Source of the DNA: Nitrospira sp. SG-bin2
GTDB taxonomy: Bacteria > Nitrospirota > Nitrospiria > Nitrospirales > Nitrospiraceae
Length of the DNA stretch: 64,000 nucleotides
Assembly (NCBI GenBank): GCA_002083405.1
Contig: LVWT01000033.1
Span: forward strand, 1 to 64,000
Direction of reading: 5' to 3'
Shown: positions 15,980-25,822 of the stretch, in pieces
Numbering within the stretch: the first letter of the stretch is position 1
Layout of the letters: each line of letters opens with the position of its first letter
Translations under genes and position numbers: made by a program
Notes under the pieces: model-generated
Seen by the model: the letters and a program-made list of their open reading frames with translations, nothing else
Told to the model about the DNA's origin: nothing
The model's database searches: none

Positions 15980-18097
15980 ATGCGAGTCATCATCCGGAAA
16001 GGGCAGCGTGTGATAGATCTTACCGATCCGTCCCTCTACATCAACCGCGAACTCAGTTGGGTACGTTTCAACGAACGCGTGTTGGAAGAAGCGCTCGACT
16101 CCCGTCATCCGTTGCTTGAACGGTTAAAGTTCCTCTCGATCTTCAGCACCAACCTGGACGAGTTCTTCATGATCCGCATGTCCGGACTGTACTGGCAACT
16201 GCGAACCGGGGCAGTCGAGGCTCCGCCGGACGGACTGACTCCAAGAGACCAGCTGCTGGCGGTCAAGCAAGCTCTTGCGTCTCTGCTGGCACGCCACATG
16301 ACGTGCTGGCAGGAAGATCTTCTGCCGAAGCTGCACGACGCCGGCATTCACGTCGTGCCCTATGCCGAGCTCCCCGGAGAGGCCGCCGCGCGGCTCCGAG
16401 CATACTTCACCGACGCGCTTCTTCCCGCGTTGACGCCGCTCGCTTTGGACGCTGCCCATCCCTTCCCTCACATTTCCAACTTGTGCATGAACCTCGCCAT
16501 CGTGCTCAACTACGGCGACCATCACGAGCGATTCGCACGACTGAAGGTCCCGCGACTCTTTTCGCGCTTCCTCCTGGTGCCGCATGACCATGCGCCGCAT
16601 CCCGAATCCGGCGAGGGACCCTGCCTGTTCGTCTGGATTGAAGAAGTCGTCGCAGCCAATTTGGACCTGCTGTTCCCCGGCTGCACAGTGACCGCCGCCT
16701 ATCCGTTCCGCGTCACACGCGATGCAGATCCTGACATCGAAGAAGACGAGGCCGCCGACCTCTTGCAAGCCATCCGCGAGAGCCTCCGCCAGCGGCATTT
16801 CGGCTCCGCCGTGCGCCTGGAAATCAGCGCTGCCATGCCGGAGGGGATCCGTCACATGCTGGCGCAAAATCTCGGCCTTGCCTCCGACCAGATCGATACC
16901 CTGTCCGGTCCCATGGGCATGGCCAATCTGTTCGAGCTCACGAAGCTGGACCGGCCCGACTTGAAAGATCCCCCCCTCCAGCACAATGTCGCTCCCTGTC
17001 TACCCCCGGAGGACCCGTTCGCGGCGATTCGGAACCGCGACCTGCTCCTCTATCACCCCTACGACAGCTTCCTCCCCGTGGTGGACTTCCTGCGCGCCGC
17101 CGCCGAAGACCCTCAGGTCGTAGCGATCAAGTTGACGCTCTACCGTTTGGGTCCCCATTCCCCCGTCGTAGAAGCGCTCATGCAGGCCCGTGAGAACGGC
17201 AAGGAAGTCGCCGCCGTCGTGGAACTGAAAGCCCGCTTCGACGAGGAGCACAACATTCAATGGGCAAAAGAATTGGAACGGGCCGGCGTACATGTCTCCT
17301 ATGGACTGGTCGGGCTGAAGACACATGCGAAGATGTGCCTGATCGTTCGGCGGGAAGACGACCGGCTCGCGCGATACGTCCATCTCAGCACCGGCAACTA
17401 CAATCCCGCCACGGCGCGGGTCTACACCGACCTGGCGCTCGCCACCAGCAATCCTGCCATTACGTCCGATGTGGCGCTGCTGTTCAACGCCCTGACCGGT
17501 TATGCAGGAAAGATTCCCTATCGCGCGTTGCTCGTGGCGCCGGACGGCGTTCGCCGAGGCATGCTCGACCGGATTGAGCGAGTGACGGCCCGGCACCGTG
17601 AATCCGAGCCGGGGCGCATCGTCCTGAAGCTCAATGCCCTCACCGACCCGGCCTGCATTCAGGCCCTCTATCGGGCTTCTCAAGCCGGGGTGTCCGTAGA
17701 TCTTCAAGTTCGGGGGATCTGCAGCCTCCGCCCCGGGGTGGCGGGCATCAGCGAACGCATTACCGTTACCTCGCTCGTCGGCCGTTTTCTCGAACACAGC
17801 CGCATGTTCTATTTCCGGTCCGGCCAGGAAGAAGAATTATGGATGGGGAGCGCCGACCTCATGCCGCGCAATCTGGACGGACGCATCGAGGTAGTCTTTC
17901 CGGTCGAAACGCCGCACTTGCGACGGGCCATCCGGGATACCATCTTATTTCCTCATCTCCGCGACACCGCCCAACTGCGGCGGATGAACGAGAAGGGTTT
18001 GTACGAGCGCGTGCTGCCGCAGCCCGGTGAACCCCGGCTCGACTCCCAACAACTCATGCTGGATCGGGCGGGAAGCTGGAACCAGCACGATGATTGA
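15980..18097 (+). CDS. ppk: Polyphosphate kinase 1
   Basis: A 705-residue PPK1, reversibly making polyphosphate from ATP. N-terminal domain begins LYINRELSWVRFNERVLEEA; the two phospholipase-D-like catalytic domains hold H449 in LKTHAKM (the autophosphorylated histidine) and H606 in EHSRMFYF, with HLSTGNYNPATARVYTD between. Length is full. It stores phosphate and has a Pho-box-like pair upstream, consistent with control by phosphate status. The ribosome-binding site is weak. Confidence 0.95.
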   Translation: MRVIIRKGQRVIDLTDPSLYINRELSWVRFNERVLEEALDSRHPLLERLKFLSIFSTNLDEFFMIRMSGLYWQLRTGAVEAPPDGLTPRDQLLAVKQALASLLARHMTCWQEDLLPKLHDAGIHVVPYAELPGEAAARLRAYFTDALLPALTPLALDAAHPFPHISNLCMNLAIVLNYGDHHERFARLKVPRLFSRFLLVPHDHAPHPESGEGPCLFVWIEEVVAANLDLLFPGCTVTAAYPFRVTRDADPDIEEDEAADLLQAIRESLRQRHFGSAVRLEISAAMPEGIRHMLAQNLGLASDQIDTLSGPMGMANLFELTKLDRPDLKDPPLQHNVAPCLPPEDPFAAIRNRDLLLYHPYDSFLPVVDFLRAAAEDPQVVAIKLTLYRLGPHSPVVEALMQARENGKEVAAVVELKARFDEEHNIQWAKELERAGVHVSYGLVGLKTHAKMCLIVRREDDRLARYVHLSTGNYNPATARVYTDLALATSNPAITSDVALLFNALTGYAGKIPYRALLVAPDGVRRGMLDRIERVTARHRESEPGRIVLKLNALTDPACIQALYRASQAGVSVDLQVRGICSLRPGVAGISERITVTSLVGRFLEHSRMFYFRSGQEEELWMGSADLMPRNLDGRIEVVFPVETPHLRRAIRDTILFPHLRDTAQLRRMNEKGLYERVLPQPGEPRLDSQQLMLDRAGSWNQHDD

Positions 18098-18339
18098 GCA
18101 ATCCTGAGATTCCGACGCTCAGAGGCCCTGCGTGACCGCGAGACAATAGCGCAGCAGGCTTCGGCTTCCCTGTCTCCGTCTCCTCGCACGGGCGACCCCA
18201 CACAACTCCAGAGAATCCGCCTGTTTCGCTTTTCTCCTCCGGCATTCTCGTTTGCGCTTCACGCTTCACGAGATACGAGGGCCGAAATACGAAGCGGCCC
18301 ATCGGCGGTTGCGGTAGGAATACTCGCGAGTAACCCAGA

Positions 18340-18792
18340 TTAATGTGGCTTCGGCCTGAAGGTGGCACCGTCGAGCATGTGGCTCAGAGACGTTTGCAGG
18401 ACCCGTTCCCCTTGTCGTTGATAGAGCAGGGCCGTCACGGGCGCAAGGATAAAGACCGCAGCCAGAAGCCACGAACTCACGGCGCGATCCGAGAGAACCA
18501 GAATCAGCAGGCCAAGCACCAGGCCGATCCCGGCAAGGGCGCGTGGAAAAGGAGCGGGAAGCGGGCCCCACATCAAGCGCAGCACCACGTCGGCTCCGCT
18601 GGATTTCTCCGTGATCGAGACTTCCGCCGCAGCCGGAGGCGTCACCGGCATCCGGGGCAGGAAGAACTTGGGTGGCCGGCGCTCACCGGCATATCTCAAG
18701 AGAGTCGCTGAGGCAGAGTCGGCCGAGCCAACCTGCTCAAATCGCGCTTTGATCGTTTCGGCGGACAGGGTCGTGGTCGCATGGACGTGCAT
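18340..18792 (-). CDS. Two-helix membrane protein, candidate Pho-regulon member
   Basis: A 150-residue protein starting MHVHATTTLSAETIK. The first 70 residues are soluble and polar; two hydrophobic helices follow (about residues 84-103 and 108-126), then a short cytoplasmic tail. I do not recognise the family. GAGGA lies 6 bases before ATG 18792. A clear four-repeat Pho-box-like element ends 73 bp upstream, the best reason to link it to phosphate starvation. Confidence 0.65.
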   Translation of the reverse strand: MHVHATTTLSAETIKARFEQVGSADSASATLLRYAGERRPPKFFLPRMPVTPPAAAEVSITEKSSGADVVLRLMWGPLPAPFPRALAGIGLVLGLLILVLSDRAVSSWLLAAVFILAPVTALLYQRQGERVLQTSLSHMLDGATFRPKPH

Positions 18793-18864
18793 GACGTTTC
18801 CTCGCAATGTGGATTCCGGATCGAAGCCTAGTACGCTGGCGATTAGTATCAAGCACAGACCCTC

Positions 18865-18903
18865 GTTACGCCCTATTCAGGAAGACGTAAAACAATCGTA
18901 AAC
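18865..18903 (-). promoter_or_regulatory. Pho-box-like repeat upstream of the two-helix protein
   Basis: Minus strand: GTTTAC (18903-18898), TTTTAC (18892-18887), CCTGAA (18881-18876), CGTAAC (18870-18865), all 11 bp apart. Confidence 0.68.
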
Positions 18904-18927
18904 AGCCCGCCGCGCTCTTCTTCCAAT

Positions 18928-20757
18928 TTACATAAACGCCAGCGAGAGCCACGGCACGTACGTCACCAGCAACAACACGATGAGCATGGCCACGAAAAAC
19001 GGAAAAGTGTACCGGAACACCTGCGCCAGCGGCGCGCCGAACCGGTAGGAGGCAAAAAACAAATCGAGACCGACGGGCGGCGTCAAATATCCCAGTTGCA
19101 TGTTGAGCAAGAAGATCATGCCGAGATGCAAGGGATCGATGCCGAACACCTGGCTGATCGGCTGTATGAGCGGGACCACGATCGTGATGGCCGAGAAAAT
19201 ATCCAACAGGCAGCCGACCAGAATCAGGAACAGGTTCAGCGCCAGCAGAAAGACGAATTTCGACTCGATGTGGGTTTGAAACCAGTGTGCCGCGCTCATG
19301 GGCACTTCCGCATCGACCAGATAATTCGCGAGCCCCATCGCCACGCCGAGGATCGCAAAAACTCCGCCGATGAGCGTGAGGCACTTAATTAAGACGGCAG
19401 GAAAATCCCGGCGGATATTCAATTCCCTGTGAATCAACACCTCCACCACCATGGTGTAGACAGCCGTGATGGCCGCCGTCTCGATGAGCGTGCCGTAGCC
19501 GCCGAACAGACTGCCGAGAACGAGCACGGGGGTCATCAGCTCCCATTTGGCTTCCCACAGCGCGGTCATGCCTTCGCCCATCGCAAAGGGGACCCGCGGT
19601 CCGGTCTTGCTCCAGGCTTCCCGAATCCCCAACAGACACACCGACGTCACCAGAAGGAGACCCGGCAAGATACCGGCCTTGAACAGATCCAGTATGGATA
19701 CATGCGCCATGACGCCGTACAGAATGACCGCAAGGCTTGGCGGGAACAGCAGTCCGACAGAGCCTGAGCTGGTGAGCAGTCCGATCGAGAAACTTTTTCG
19801 ATAGCCGCTCTCGATCAAGACGGGAAGCAGGAGCCCCCCGACCGCTAAAATCGTGACGCCCGATGCGCCGGTAAAGGTCGTCAGAAACGCGCACAACATC
19901 GTCACGACGACCGCCAGCCCGCCGGGGAGCCAGCCGAACCATGCGCGAAACACCCGAACGAGCCGGCGGCTTGCGCCGCCTTCCGCAAGGACATACCCGG
20001 CCAACGTGAAGAGGGGAATGGCCGGAATCGACGGAGAGACCACGAGGCGGTAGGTTTCGACGGGAATCGCCGCCGCGGTCGTGCCTTCCATCCGGAAGAG
20101 CAGCAGCGTCACACCTCCCAGGATAATGAAAATGGGTGTCCCGAGAACCGCTGCGAAAAACAAGACGAAAAGCGAGGCCCACAGAAGTTCGGGCGAGTCC
20201 CCTGGCATAAGAAACCCAATGCCTGCGGCGAGAGGGATGCCGAGCAACGCAAACCACCGGGCCAAACCGGTACCGGTCTCCGGCTTCATGGCAAACCGGA
20301 CTGCAATGACGGCGAAACTCGCCGGAAGAATCGCTTCCACCGCCCACGTCGGCAACCACCCGGCGATGACCACCGGCGATTGCATATCGGCGCGCACAAA
20401 TTCCAGCGCGGCCCAGCTCAGGCTGGCTGCGACAGCCGTTGAGACCATCGCGATCAAGGCGACCCAGTAACTGTGCGTGCCCTGAGGGAAGAGATCTCTC
20501 CCGAGAAAAAAGGTCAAATGGCCGTCGTCCCTCGCCGCAAGCACCGCGCCAGAAAATCCGACCCAGAGAGTCAGATTCTGGACATAGGTGGAAGAAGCAG
20601 GAATCCCGGTGTTAAAGAGGACACGGAACGCGATTTCTGCCACAGGCAGACCGGCCATCAGCAGCAAGGTGAGCCCTGCCAGGCTGTTTTCACCCCAACG
20701 AAACAGGGCTGTTGCCTGTGTGAACCCGCTGAACCGGCTCGTACTGTCCGTCGCCAT
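18928..20757 (-). CDS. TRAP transporter, fused small and large membrane subunits (DctQM)
   Basis: A 609-residue membrane protein. Residues 1-180 are the four-helix DctQ part (NLTLWVGFSGAVLAAR is typical) and the rest is the DctM permease, with IPLFTLAGYVLAEGG, TTFTGASGVTILAVGG and LFPPSLAVILYGV. Together with DctP it imports an organic acid using the sodium gradient. Fusions of Q and M are common. Lies 85 bp after dctP on the same strand. The substrate cannot be inferred. Confidence 0.9.
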   Translation of the reverse strand: MATDSTSRFSGFTQATALFRWGENSLAGLTLLLMAGLPVAEIAFRVLFNTGIPASSTYVQNLTLWVGFSGAVLAARDDGHLTFFLGRDLFPQGTHSYWVALIAMVSTAVAASLSWAALEFVRADMQSPVVIAGWLPTWAVEAILPASFAVIAVRFAMKPETGTGLARWFALLGIPLAAGIGFLMPGDSPELLWASLFVLFFAAVLGTPIFIILGGVTLLLFRMEGTTAAAIPVETYRLVVSPSIPAIPLFTLAGYVLAEGGASRRLVRVFRAWFGWLPGGLAVVVTMLCAFLTTFTGASGVTILAVGGLLLPVLIESGYRKSFSIGLLTSSGSVGLLFPPSLAVILYGVMAHVSILDLFKAGILPGLLLVTSVCLLGIREAWSKTGPRVPFAMGEGMTALWEAKWELMTPVLVLGSLFGGYGTLIETAAITAVYTMVVEVLIHRELNIRRDFPAVLIKCLTLIGGVFAILGVAMGLANYLVDAEVPMSAAHWFQTHIESKFVFLLALNLFLILVGCLLDIFSAITIVVPLIQPISQVFGIDPLHLGMIFLLNMQLGYLTPPVGLDLFFASYRFGAPLAQVFRYTFPFFVAMLIVLLLVTYVPWLSLAFM

Positions 20758-20842
20758 GTGCCTGTCTCAGTCCTATCCGTTCCGCATCGATGCGCATGGC
20801 GAGGGAACCGCCGCCAGCTTGACGATGTCCGATCTCTCTCAG

Positions 20843-21850
20843 TTAGGGAGCGCGTTTTCCCGCCCGGTACTCATCGCGAATCCGCTCCACTTCAGCGACA
20901 AGTTCCGGGGGAACGTTTTCGCCCATGATGGTGGGGTAATTGGCCCGGAACCGCTTGTTCCATTCGGCCAGCACATCGGGCGGCACGGTGTGGATCTTGA
21001 GCCCATGTTGTTGCATTACTTTGACAGCCTCGGCGCTATGCTGCCTCATTTGAACAAGGAAACGCTTGCCGGCCTCTTGCGAGGATTGAACAAGGCGCTC
21101 CCTGATTTCAACGGGAATCGCCTGCCATTTTTTCTCCGCGATCACGAGGGCGCCGACGAGGGGAACCACCCTCAAGTCGGTCATTTCCTTGCTCAAGCCG
21201 AACCATTGAAACGAGAGCGCGGCAAGCGGCGTGGTGATGTAGGCATTGATCAAGCCTGAGTGGAGCGCGGAATGGATTTCGTTCACGGCGAGCGGAACTG
21301 CGCGGTAGCCCAAATTCTTCCACGCCTGCAAGTTGTCCTGATCGCCGGCCCACACAAACAGCCGTAGGGGCTTCAGATCTTCCGGATGGACGACGGGTTT
21401 CTGCGTAAACAAGTAGACCCAGCCGCCGTCTCCCCAGAGGAGCACTCTGAATCCCTTCGCGGCATAGATCTTTTCCAGTTTGGCGGCGATCTGAGTCCGC
21501 ACATGATCCCACTCCTCGTCGTCGCGAAACATCATCGGCATTTGGATCGCCTTGGTCTCGTGAGCGATCTCGTAGAGTCCCGAGCCGGCCACGAGCGCGG
21601 CATCGAGCTGCCCGATTCGCATTTTCCTGACCATGTCGGGATCGTCGCCAGCCACGCCACCGGCGTAAATGCGCAAACGAATGGACCCGTTCGAGATCTT
21701 CGCCCATTCCTCGCCGAGATCTCGTAAGATGTCGCAGTAGGGTGAATTGTTCGGCGCCAATGTTCCCAATTTGATGGTTTCAGCTGAGACCGTCTGGCAC
21801 ACGAGGAGGATGGCCGTCATAATAAGACCTGCGAGGGTCGTTCGTTTCAT
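20843..21850 (-). CDS. TRAP transporter substrate-binding protein (DctP)
   Basis: A 335-residue periplasmic binding protein with a signal peptide (residues 1-22, ending QTVSAE). TIKLGTLAPNNSPY opens the mature domain, and IRLRIYAGGVAGDDPDMVRKMRIGQLDAAL is followed by the linker region typical of DctP. It delivers the solute to the DctQM permease. GGGAGG lies 7 bases before ATG 21850. It overlaps tatT by 4 bp, so the three genes are one operon. Confidence 0.9.
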   Translation of the reverse strand: MKRTTLAGLIMTAILLVCQTVSAETIKLGTLAPNNSPYCDILRDLGEEWAKISNGSIRLRIYAGGVAGDDPDMVRKMRIGQLDAALVAGSGLYEIAHETKAIQMPMMFRDDEEWDHVRTQIAAKLEKIYAAKGFRVLLWGDGGWVYLFTQKPVVHPEDLKPLRLFVWAGDQDNLQAWKNLGYRAVPLAVNEIHSALHSGLINAYITTPLAALSFQWFGLSKEMTDLRVVPLVGALVIAEKKWQAIPVEIRERLVQSSQEAGKRFLVQMRQHSAEAVKVMQQHGLKIHTVPPDVLAEWNKRFRANYPTIMGENVPPELVAEVERIRDEYRAGKRAP

Positions 21851-22815
21851 GGGGCGACCTCCCTGTGATCGATGTCTAAAAAGAGTTCGGGAATGCGCGC
21901 GAGGAGCCACCGGGCCCGACGCTGGGCCAGCACGTTGACCAGCCGCCCTTTCGATTCACGGTCAGGATCGACGGCCAATGCGCGCTCCAGAAGCGCTTTG
22001 AATTCGTCGAGGTGCTGCTCCTTGATCGAGAGGCCTTCCGCCAGCGCCACGAACAGGGAAGCGCGCGGAGTATCCGTGAGCGCCAGCGCACGGCGAAAAT
22101 GCTCACGAGCCAGACCGGCGCTCCCGCCCGGACGACTTGTTTCATATGAGATGAGAAATTCGTGTGCGGCTCCCCCTTCGTACCGTTCGTGGACGTCGAC
22201 GACCCGGCGCACCAAGGCGGCGAACAGCGGCGCTTCGGAAACTAACGCAAGGTCGTCCGACCCGGCTGAGAGCGCGCCGCCCCACGACACGCCGGCCCAA
22301 TAGAGAAAGGGCGCATCCTCCCCCGTGGTCTTGGCCAAGACGGAAGCCTGATCGCGCCGGAGCAGCGATTCGAACCGGGGATGATCGAGTTCCAATCCCC
22401 TGAATGCATATTCGCGGCCGCGCAAATACAGTCTTTTGATGCGAGCGCGCAGCAGTCGGGCTCGACCGCGGTCCTGTTCTTCCAATCGATCCGCCTCATC
22501 CTGAAGAAGGTATGCGTAGGTGGTAAAGCCTTTCGCAGCGGAAAGGAGCAGGCCCCGATGGCTTGGCGAACTCGCCAGAAAGCTTTCGATGGTCTTCAGG
22601 CCAAACGGGATCGCCTCACGGATGAGATCCGGATCATCGTCGGACGCGAAGCTCTCGGAGTCCCCTGTCAGCGCATCTCCGACGACATCGGCCGCCAGGC
22701 GCTTGACGGAACATCCGCTCAGGAAGACCGTGACCACAAGCAGAACAGCAGAGAGAGAGAATGGTCCTGGCCGTCGGGCATCCCTGGGCATAGCCGCAAC
22801 GTATGTCCACATCAC
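21847..22815 (-). CDS. TRAP transporter T-component lipoprotein (TatT)
   Basis: A lipoprotein of about 315-322 residues: signal LLVVTVFLSGC, then a helical, TPR-like repeat protein containing GLLLSAAKGFTTYAYLL and FLYWAGVSWGGALSA, features of the TatT family. TatT trimers bind DctP in the periplasm and are thought to help deliver hydrophobic or unusual ligands. First gene of the tatT-dctP-dctQM operon. The start is uncertain (ATG 22815, 22812 or 22791). Confidence 0.78.
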   Translation of the reverse strand: MMWTYVAAMPRDARRPGPFSLSAVLLVVTVFLSGCSVKRLAADVVGDALTGDSESFASDDDPDLIREAIPFGLKTIESFLASSPSHRGLLLSAAKGFTTYAYLLQDEADRLEEQDRGRARLLRARIKRLYLRGREYAFRGLELDHPRFESLLRRDQASVLAKTTGEDAPFLYWAGVSWGGALSAGSDDLALVSEAPLFAALVRRVVDVHERYEGGAAHEFLISYETSRPGGSAGLAREHFRRALALTDTPRASLFVALAEGLSIKEQHLDEFKALLERALAVDPDRESKGRLVNVLAQRRARWLLARIPELFLDIDHREVAP

Positions 22816-23134
22816 CAGTGGACCATGTTCAGGTGCGGGGCTGAATCGTGCCGATCACCGGCCGATGGATTGCAGATTGAAGTTCTTCCTTCCCCTCCTC
22901 CTGCATGGAGGAGGGTTTCGCCAAGGACGCGCCGGAAACTCCTGGTTTGTTGAGTCTCCTCGTCGAGCATGAAGTCCGTTGTCCTTGAACGATTCATTCT
23001 AGTTACAGTAGATCCTTAATATGATAGCCGGCGCTTGTAACAACCATCTCAAGATCGCCTCAGCATCCGGTTTATTTTGTACTTGCGGGGAGGTGAGTGT
23101 GTGAATTGATCGGTAGGACGCTGTATGAGATCCG
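22816..23134. other. Intergenic stretch, no gene seen
   Basis: Upstream of the TRAP operon. Has GTTAC/TTAAT/GTAAC words at 23001-23041 but not at 11-bp spacing. A short inverted repeat, TCCTCCTGCATGGAGGA (22896-22912), is present. No supported ORF. Confidence 0.5.
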
Positions 23135-23857
23135 TCAAGAGGACAATTCCTTCAGCAATCGCTCGGCTTCCGGCTTATACGTCCGTTCCCAGACATAGCG
23201 ATAGTGAGGGCGGCCGGCTCGAATCACGGCCTCCAGTTGAACTTTCGCGTCGGCGACCCGACCCTGTTTTCGGTATAGCTTCGCGACCAGGATACGCGCC
23301 TTCGTGTAGTTTCCGTCGGCCGCAATGGCCCGTTCCAGGTAGGCCTGCGCCTGCTTCTCATCGCCGCCCAGAAACCAGGGCAACTTGATCAAGAGGCCGC
23401 CCATCATTTGAAGAGACGGCGCGTGCTTGGGATCCAGTTCGATCGCATGCAGCACGCAGCGCTTGACCTCGTTGACCACCATCACCACGTTGACGACGCT
23501 TTTGAGCAACGCCGCGCTCCCGAGGTTGACGGCATGAAAGAAATGGGCATCGGCATTGGAGTCGTCGATTTCATACGCCTGCTTCGCAGCCTTCGCACCG
23601 GCCTCATAGGCCTCAAGCCGTTTTGCTTCATCTTTCAGCAAATCATCGGCGAGATCGAAATAGGTTGAGGACAGTTGAACCAACAGCGCCGGCGACGGTT
23701 TCCCCTCCCCCAACCGGCTGAGCAGTGACTGGACGTCCGCCTCCAGCGACTGTGGATACCCCGCAGGCATCTCGTTCCGCTGGGCCAGGACCGGAACGGC
23801 TCCGATCACGAGCCAGAGCGCCAAACAGCCGCCGATGACCCGGGCGACGTGCCTCAT
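23135..23857 (-). CDS. Secreted TPR-repeat protein
   Basis: A 240-residue periplasmic protein with a signal peptide (residues 1-25, ending VPVLAQ) and helical TPR-like repeats; LPWFLGGDEKQAQAYLERAI followed by GNYTKARILVAKLYRKQGR is characteristic. It resembles proteins found near TRAP T-components, but no particular function can be given. Overlaps the hydrolase upstream by 4 bp, so both are co-translated. Confidence 0.7.
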   Translation of the reverse strand: MRHVARVIGGCLALWLVIGAVPVLAQRNEMPAGYPQSLEADVQSLLSRLGEGKPSPALLVQLSSTYFDLADDLLKDEAKRLEAYEAGAKAAKQAYEIDDSNADAHFFHAVNLGSAALLKSVVNVVMVVNEVKRCVLHAIELDPKHAPSLQMMGGLLIKLPWFLGGDEKQAQAYLERAIAADGNYTKARILVAKLYRKQGRVADAKVQLEAVIRAGRPHYRYVWERTYKPEAERLLKELSS

Positions 23858-24579
23858 TCCTCCTGGCTCCTCATGTATTCCGTGATCGCCGCGGCGGCGG
23901 CGTTCGGATTCGTATAGATCGCAAAATGGTGTCCCGCTATCAGGCGCACAGCGGCGGACGGTTGCAAGCGAACGATTTCTTCGACGTTGTGATGCGGCAC
24001 AATCCCGTCATGACTTCCGGCGATGCACAATACACGACGGGGGCAGTCCCGCAAGAGCGCTCGCGCATCCACGCTGAGCAGTGTCCTGATACGCGCCGCA
24101 ATCATGCCGGTGCCGACCCGCGTCCAGGTTTCGGTCTTATCCTGCCTGAGCCGATCGGCTGAACCCCGGAAGAGCCAGACCGGAAGTCGCTTGCCCGCCC
24201 GGATCATCCACACCGTCGGTGTCACGGCAGCCCATCGAAACAGGGCGAAGATGCGCCGAGGCGGACGCACGAACGTAGAGGCCAAGATCACGCCCCGCAC
24301 TTTGTTCGGCTCAGCGTCGGCCAACATCAACGCAAGCGGCCCGGCGAAAGACCAACCCAATACATAGCAATCGGACGTATTCTTCAAGGCGCACCGGATC
24401 AACCTGAGCAAATCCGGATAGTCGTTCGCGCCGGCGGTCGGAAACTGCACCACCACCGGCGTGATCCACTCCGGCAGCGCCGCCAGGAGCGGCCTGAAAA
24501 AGACATCCGTCCCATCGAGCCCTGGGAGAAGCACCAGCGTCACCGGCTTCTTCGCGCGCGCGTCATCCGGTAAAAGCAT
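23854..24579 (-). CDS. Alpha/beta-fold hydrolase
   Basis: A 241-residue soluble hydrolase. LLPGLDGTDVFF opens the fold, the nucleophile is the serine in VLGWSFAGPLAL, the acid is in GSHDGIVP and the histidine in AGHHFAIY. It is probably an esterase or lipase-like enzyme; the substrate is unknown. It is divergent from the PlcP-like gene across a 347-bp gap holding a Pho-box-like pair, 101 bp from this start. Confidence 0.75.
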   Translation of the reverse strand: MLLPDDARAKKPVTLVLLPGLDGTDVFFRPLLAALPEWITPVVVQFPTAGANDYPDLLRLIRCALKNTSDCYVLGWSFAGPLALMLADAEPNKVRGVILASTFVRPPRRIFALFRWAAVTPTVWMIRAGKRLPVWLFRGSADRLRQDKTETWTRVGTGMIAARIRTLLSVDARALLRDCPRRVLCIAGSHDGIVPHHNVEEIVRLQPSAAVRLIAGHHFAIYTNPNAAAAAITEYMRSQEE

Positions 24580-24679
24580 CCGATCCTGTATGCAGCATCA
24601 TGTAAGCAGCATGCGGCTCTCTTATTTGCATAGCACATCTTGGGATAACTGCGCACGCCGGTCAACAGCGGAACAAGCT

Positions 24680-24696
24680 TGTAACGAAAACTTAAC
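24680..24696. promoter_or_regulatory. Pho-box-like repeat between hydrolase and plcP
   Basis: TGTAAC (24680) and CTTAAC (24691) are 11 bp apart, 231 bp from plcP and 101 bp from the divergent hydrolase. A weaker series, TGTCAC (24799) and GTTCAC (24821), 22 bp apart, lies 101 bp before plcP. Confidence 0.5.
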
Positions 24697-24926
24697 CCAT
24701 CGAGCGGCAGGCTCGATCGCGGCCCCGTCGGCTGCTTCGCCGACACTTTTTGTCCCTAATGTCCATTGTTCGTCCGCTTGTTAGGAATCTGTTTCGCCTG
24801 TCACCGTCTTCACATCAAGAGTTCACAGGACTCCCCCTGCAATCATAATCCACTGGAAACATGGCCGTTATACGCTTGGACCTATGGTATCGCGATGTGT
24901 GTCATCTCTATGTGGAGGCCGATCGG

Positions 24927-25784
24927 ATGAATAAGCCAAAGGAATTCCGCGCGCTGTCCTTTCGCACGGTCTGGATTTCCGACGTCCATTTGGGATTCCG
25001 CGGCTGCAGCGCCGATCACCTGCTCGACTTTCTCCATTCCGTCCATTGCGAATACCTCTACCTGGTCGGCGACATTATCGACATCTGGGAAATGAAGAAA
25101 CGGATGTTTTGGCCGCAGTCGCACAATAACGTGGTGCGGACGATTCTGGGCAAGGCCAAACACGGCACCAAGGTCGTGTACATTCCCGGCAATCACGACG
25201 AACTGCTGCGGGACTTTCACGACATGACCTTCGGCAACGTGCACATCGTGGAAGAAGCGATTCATACCGGCGCCGATGGCCGGCGCTTGCTGGTCACGCA
25301 CGGAGACAAATTCGACAGTGTGGTCCGGAGTTCACGCGCCATCGCGATGTTGGGAACCCGGCTGTACGACTGGCTGCTGAAAGCCAATTATCTCGTCCAT
25401 TGGATGCGCCGAAAACTCGACCTGCCGCACTGGTCGCTGGCGGGATTTCTGAAGCACAAGGTGAAGAACGCCGTGCAGTTCATCAGTAATTTCGAGAAGG
25501 CGGTGGCGTATGAGACGGCTCGCCTCGGGGTCGAAGGCGTGGTCTGCGGACACATTCATCGGCCCGAGATCGCCCAACTGAACGATGTGCTCTATTGCAA
25601 CTGCGGGGACTGGGTAGAGAGTTGCAGCGCGCTGGTGGAACACCATGACGGCAGCCTGGAATTGTTGCGGTGGGCGGACACCGTCGCCAGCCTCAAACAT
25701 TCCCGTCTCGTAGATCGAAACCGGCTGGAGTTGTTCCCCGAAGAGGATCTCGTCGCCACCGCAACCAACAGGTCAGTCGCATAG
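24927..25784 (+). CDS. plcP: PlcP-like phospholipase C (metallophosphoesterase)
   Basis: A 285-residue calcineurin-like phosphoesterase. Metal motifs in order: ISDVHLGFRGC, VGDIIDIWE, PGNHDELLRDF, VTHGDKFD, CGHIHRPEI; NCGDWVESCSALVEH near the end is typical. It resembles PlcP of rhizobia and marine bacteria, which strips headgroups from phospholipids under phosphate starvation to leave diacylglycerol. The family is often annotated as UDP-2,3-diacylglucosamine hydrolase (LpxH), the main alternative. The following genes and Pho-like sites favour PlcP. GGAGG lies 7 bases before ATG 24927. Confidence 0.75.
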   Translation: MNKPKEFRALSFRTVWISDVHLGFRGCSADHLLDFLHSVHCEYLYLVGDIIDIWEMKKRMFWPQSHNNVVRTILGKAKHGTKVVYIPGNHDELLRDFHDMTFGNVHIVEEAIHTGADGRRLLVTHGDKFDSVVRSSRAIAMLGTRLYDWLLKANYLVHWMRRKLDLPHWSLAGFLKHKVKNAVQFISNFEKAVAYETARLGVEGVVCGHIHRPEIAQLNDVLYCNCGDWVESCSALVEHHDGSLELLRWADTVASLKHSRLVDRNRLELFPEEDLVATATNRSVA

Positions 25785-25822
25785 CGCCGATTACATACCC
25801 ATCACAGAGAAGGGAGGGTCAG

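Noticed and set aside
23001..23041. GTTAC, TTAAT and GTAAC words upstream of the TRAP operon
   Set aside because: They do not fall in 11-bp register.
24927..25784. LpxH for lipid A synthesis
   Set aside because: Sequence stretches such as the NCGDWVESC segment and the gene neighbours fit PlcP better, though LpxH remains possible.
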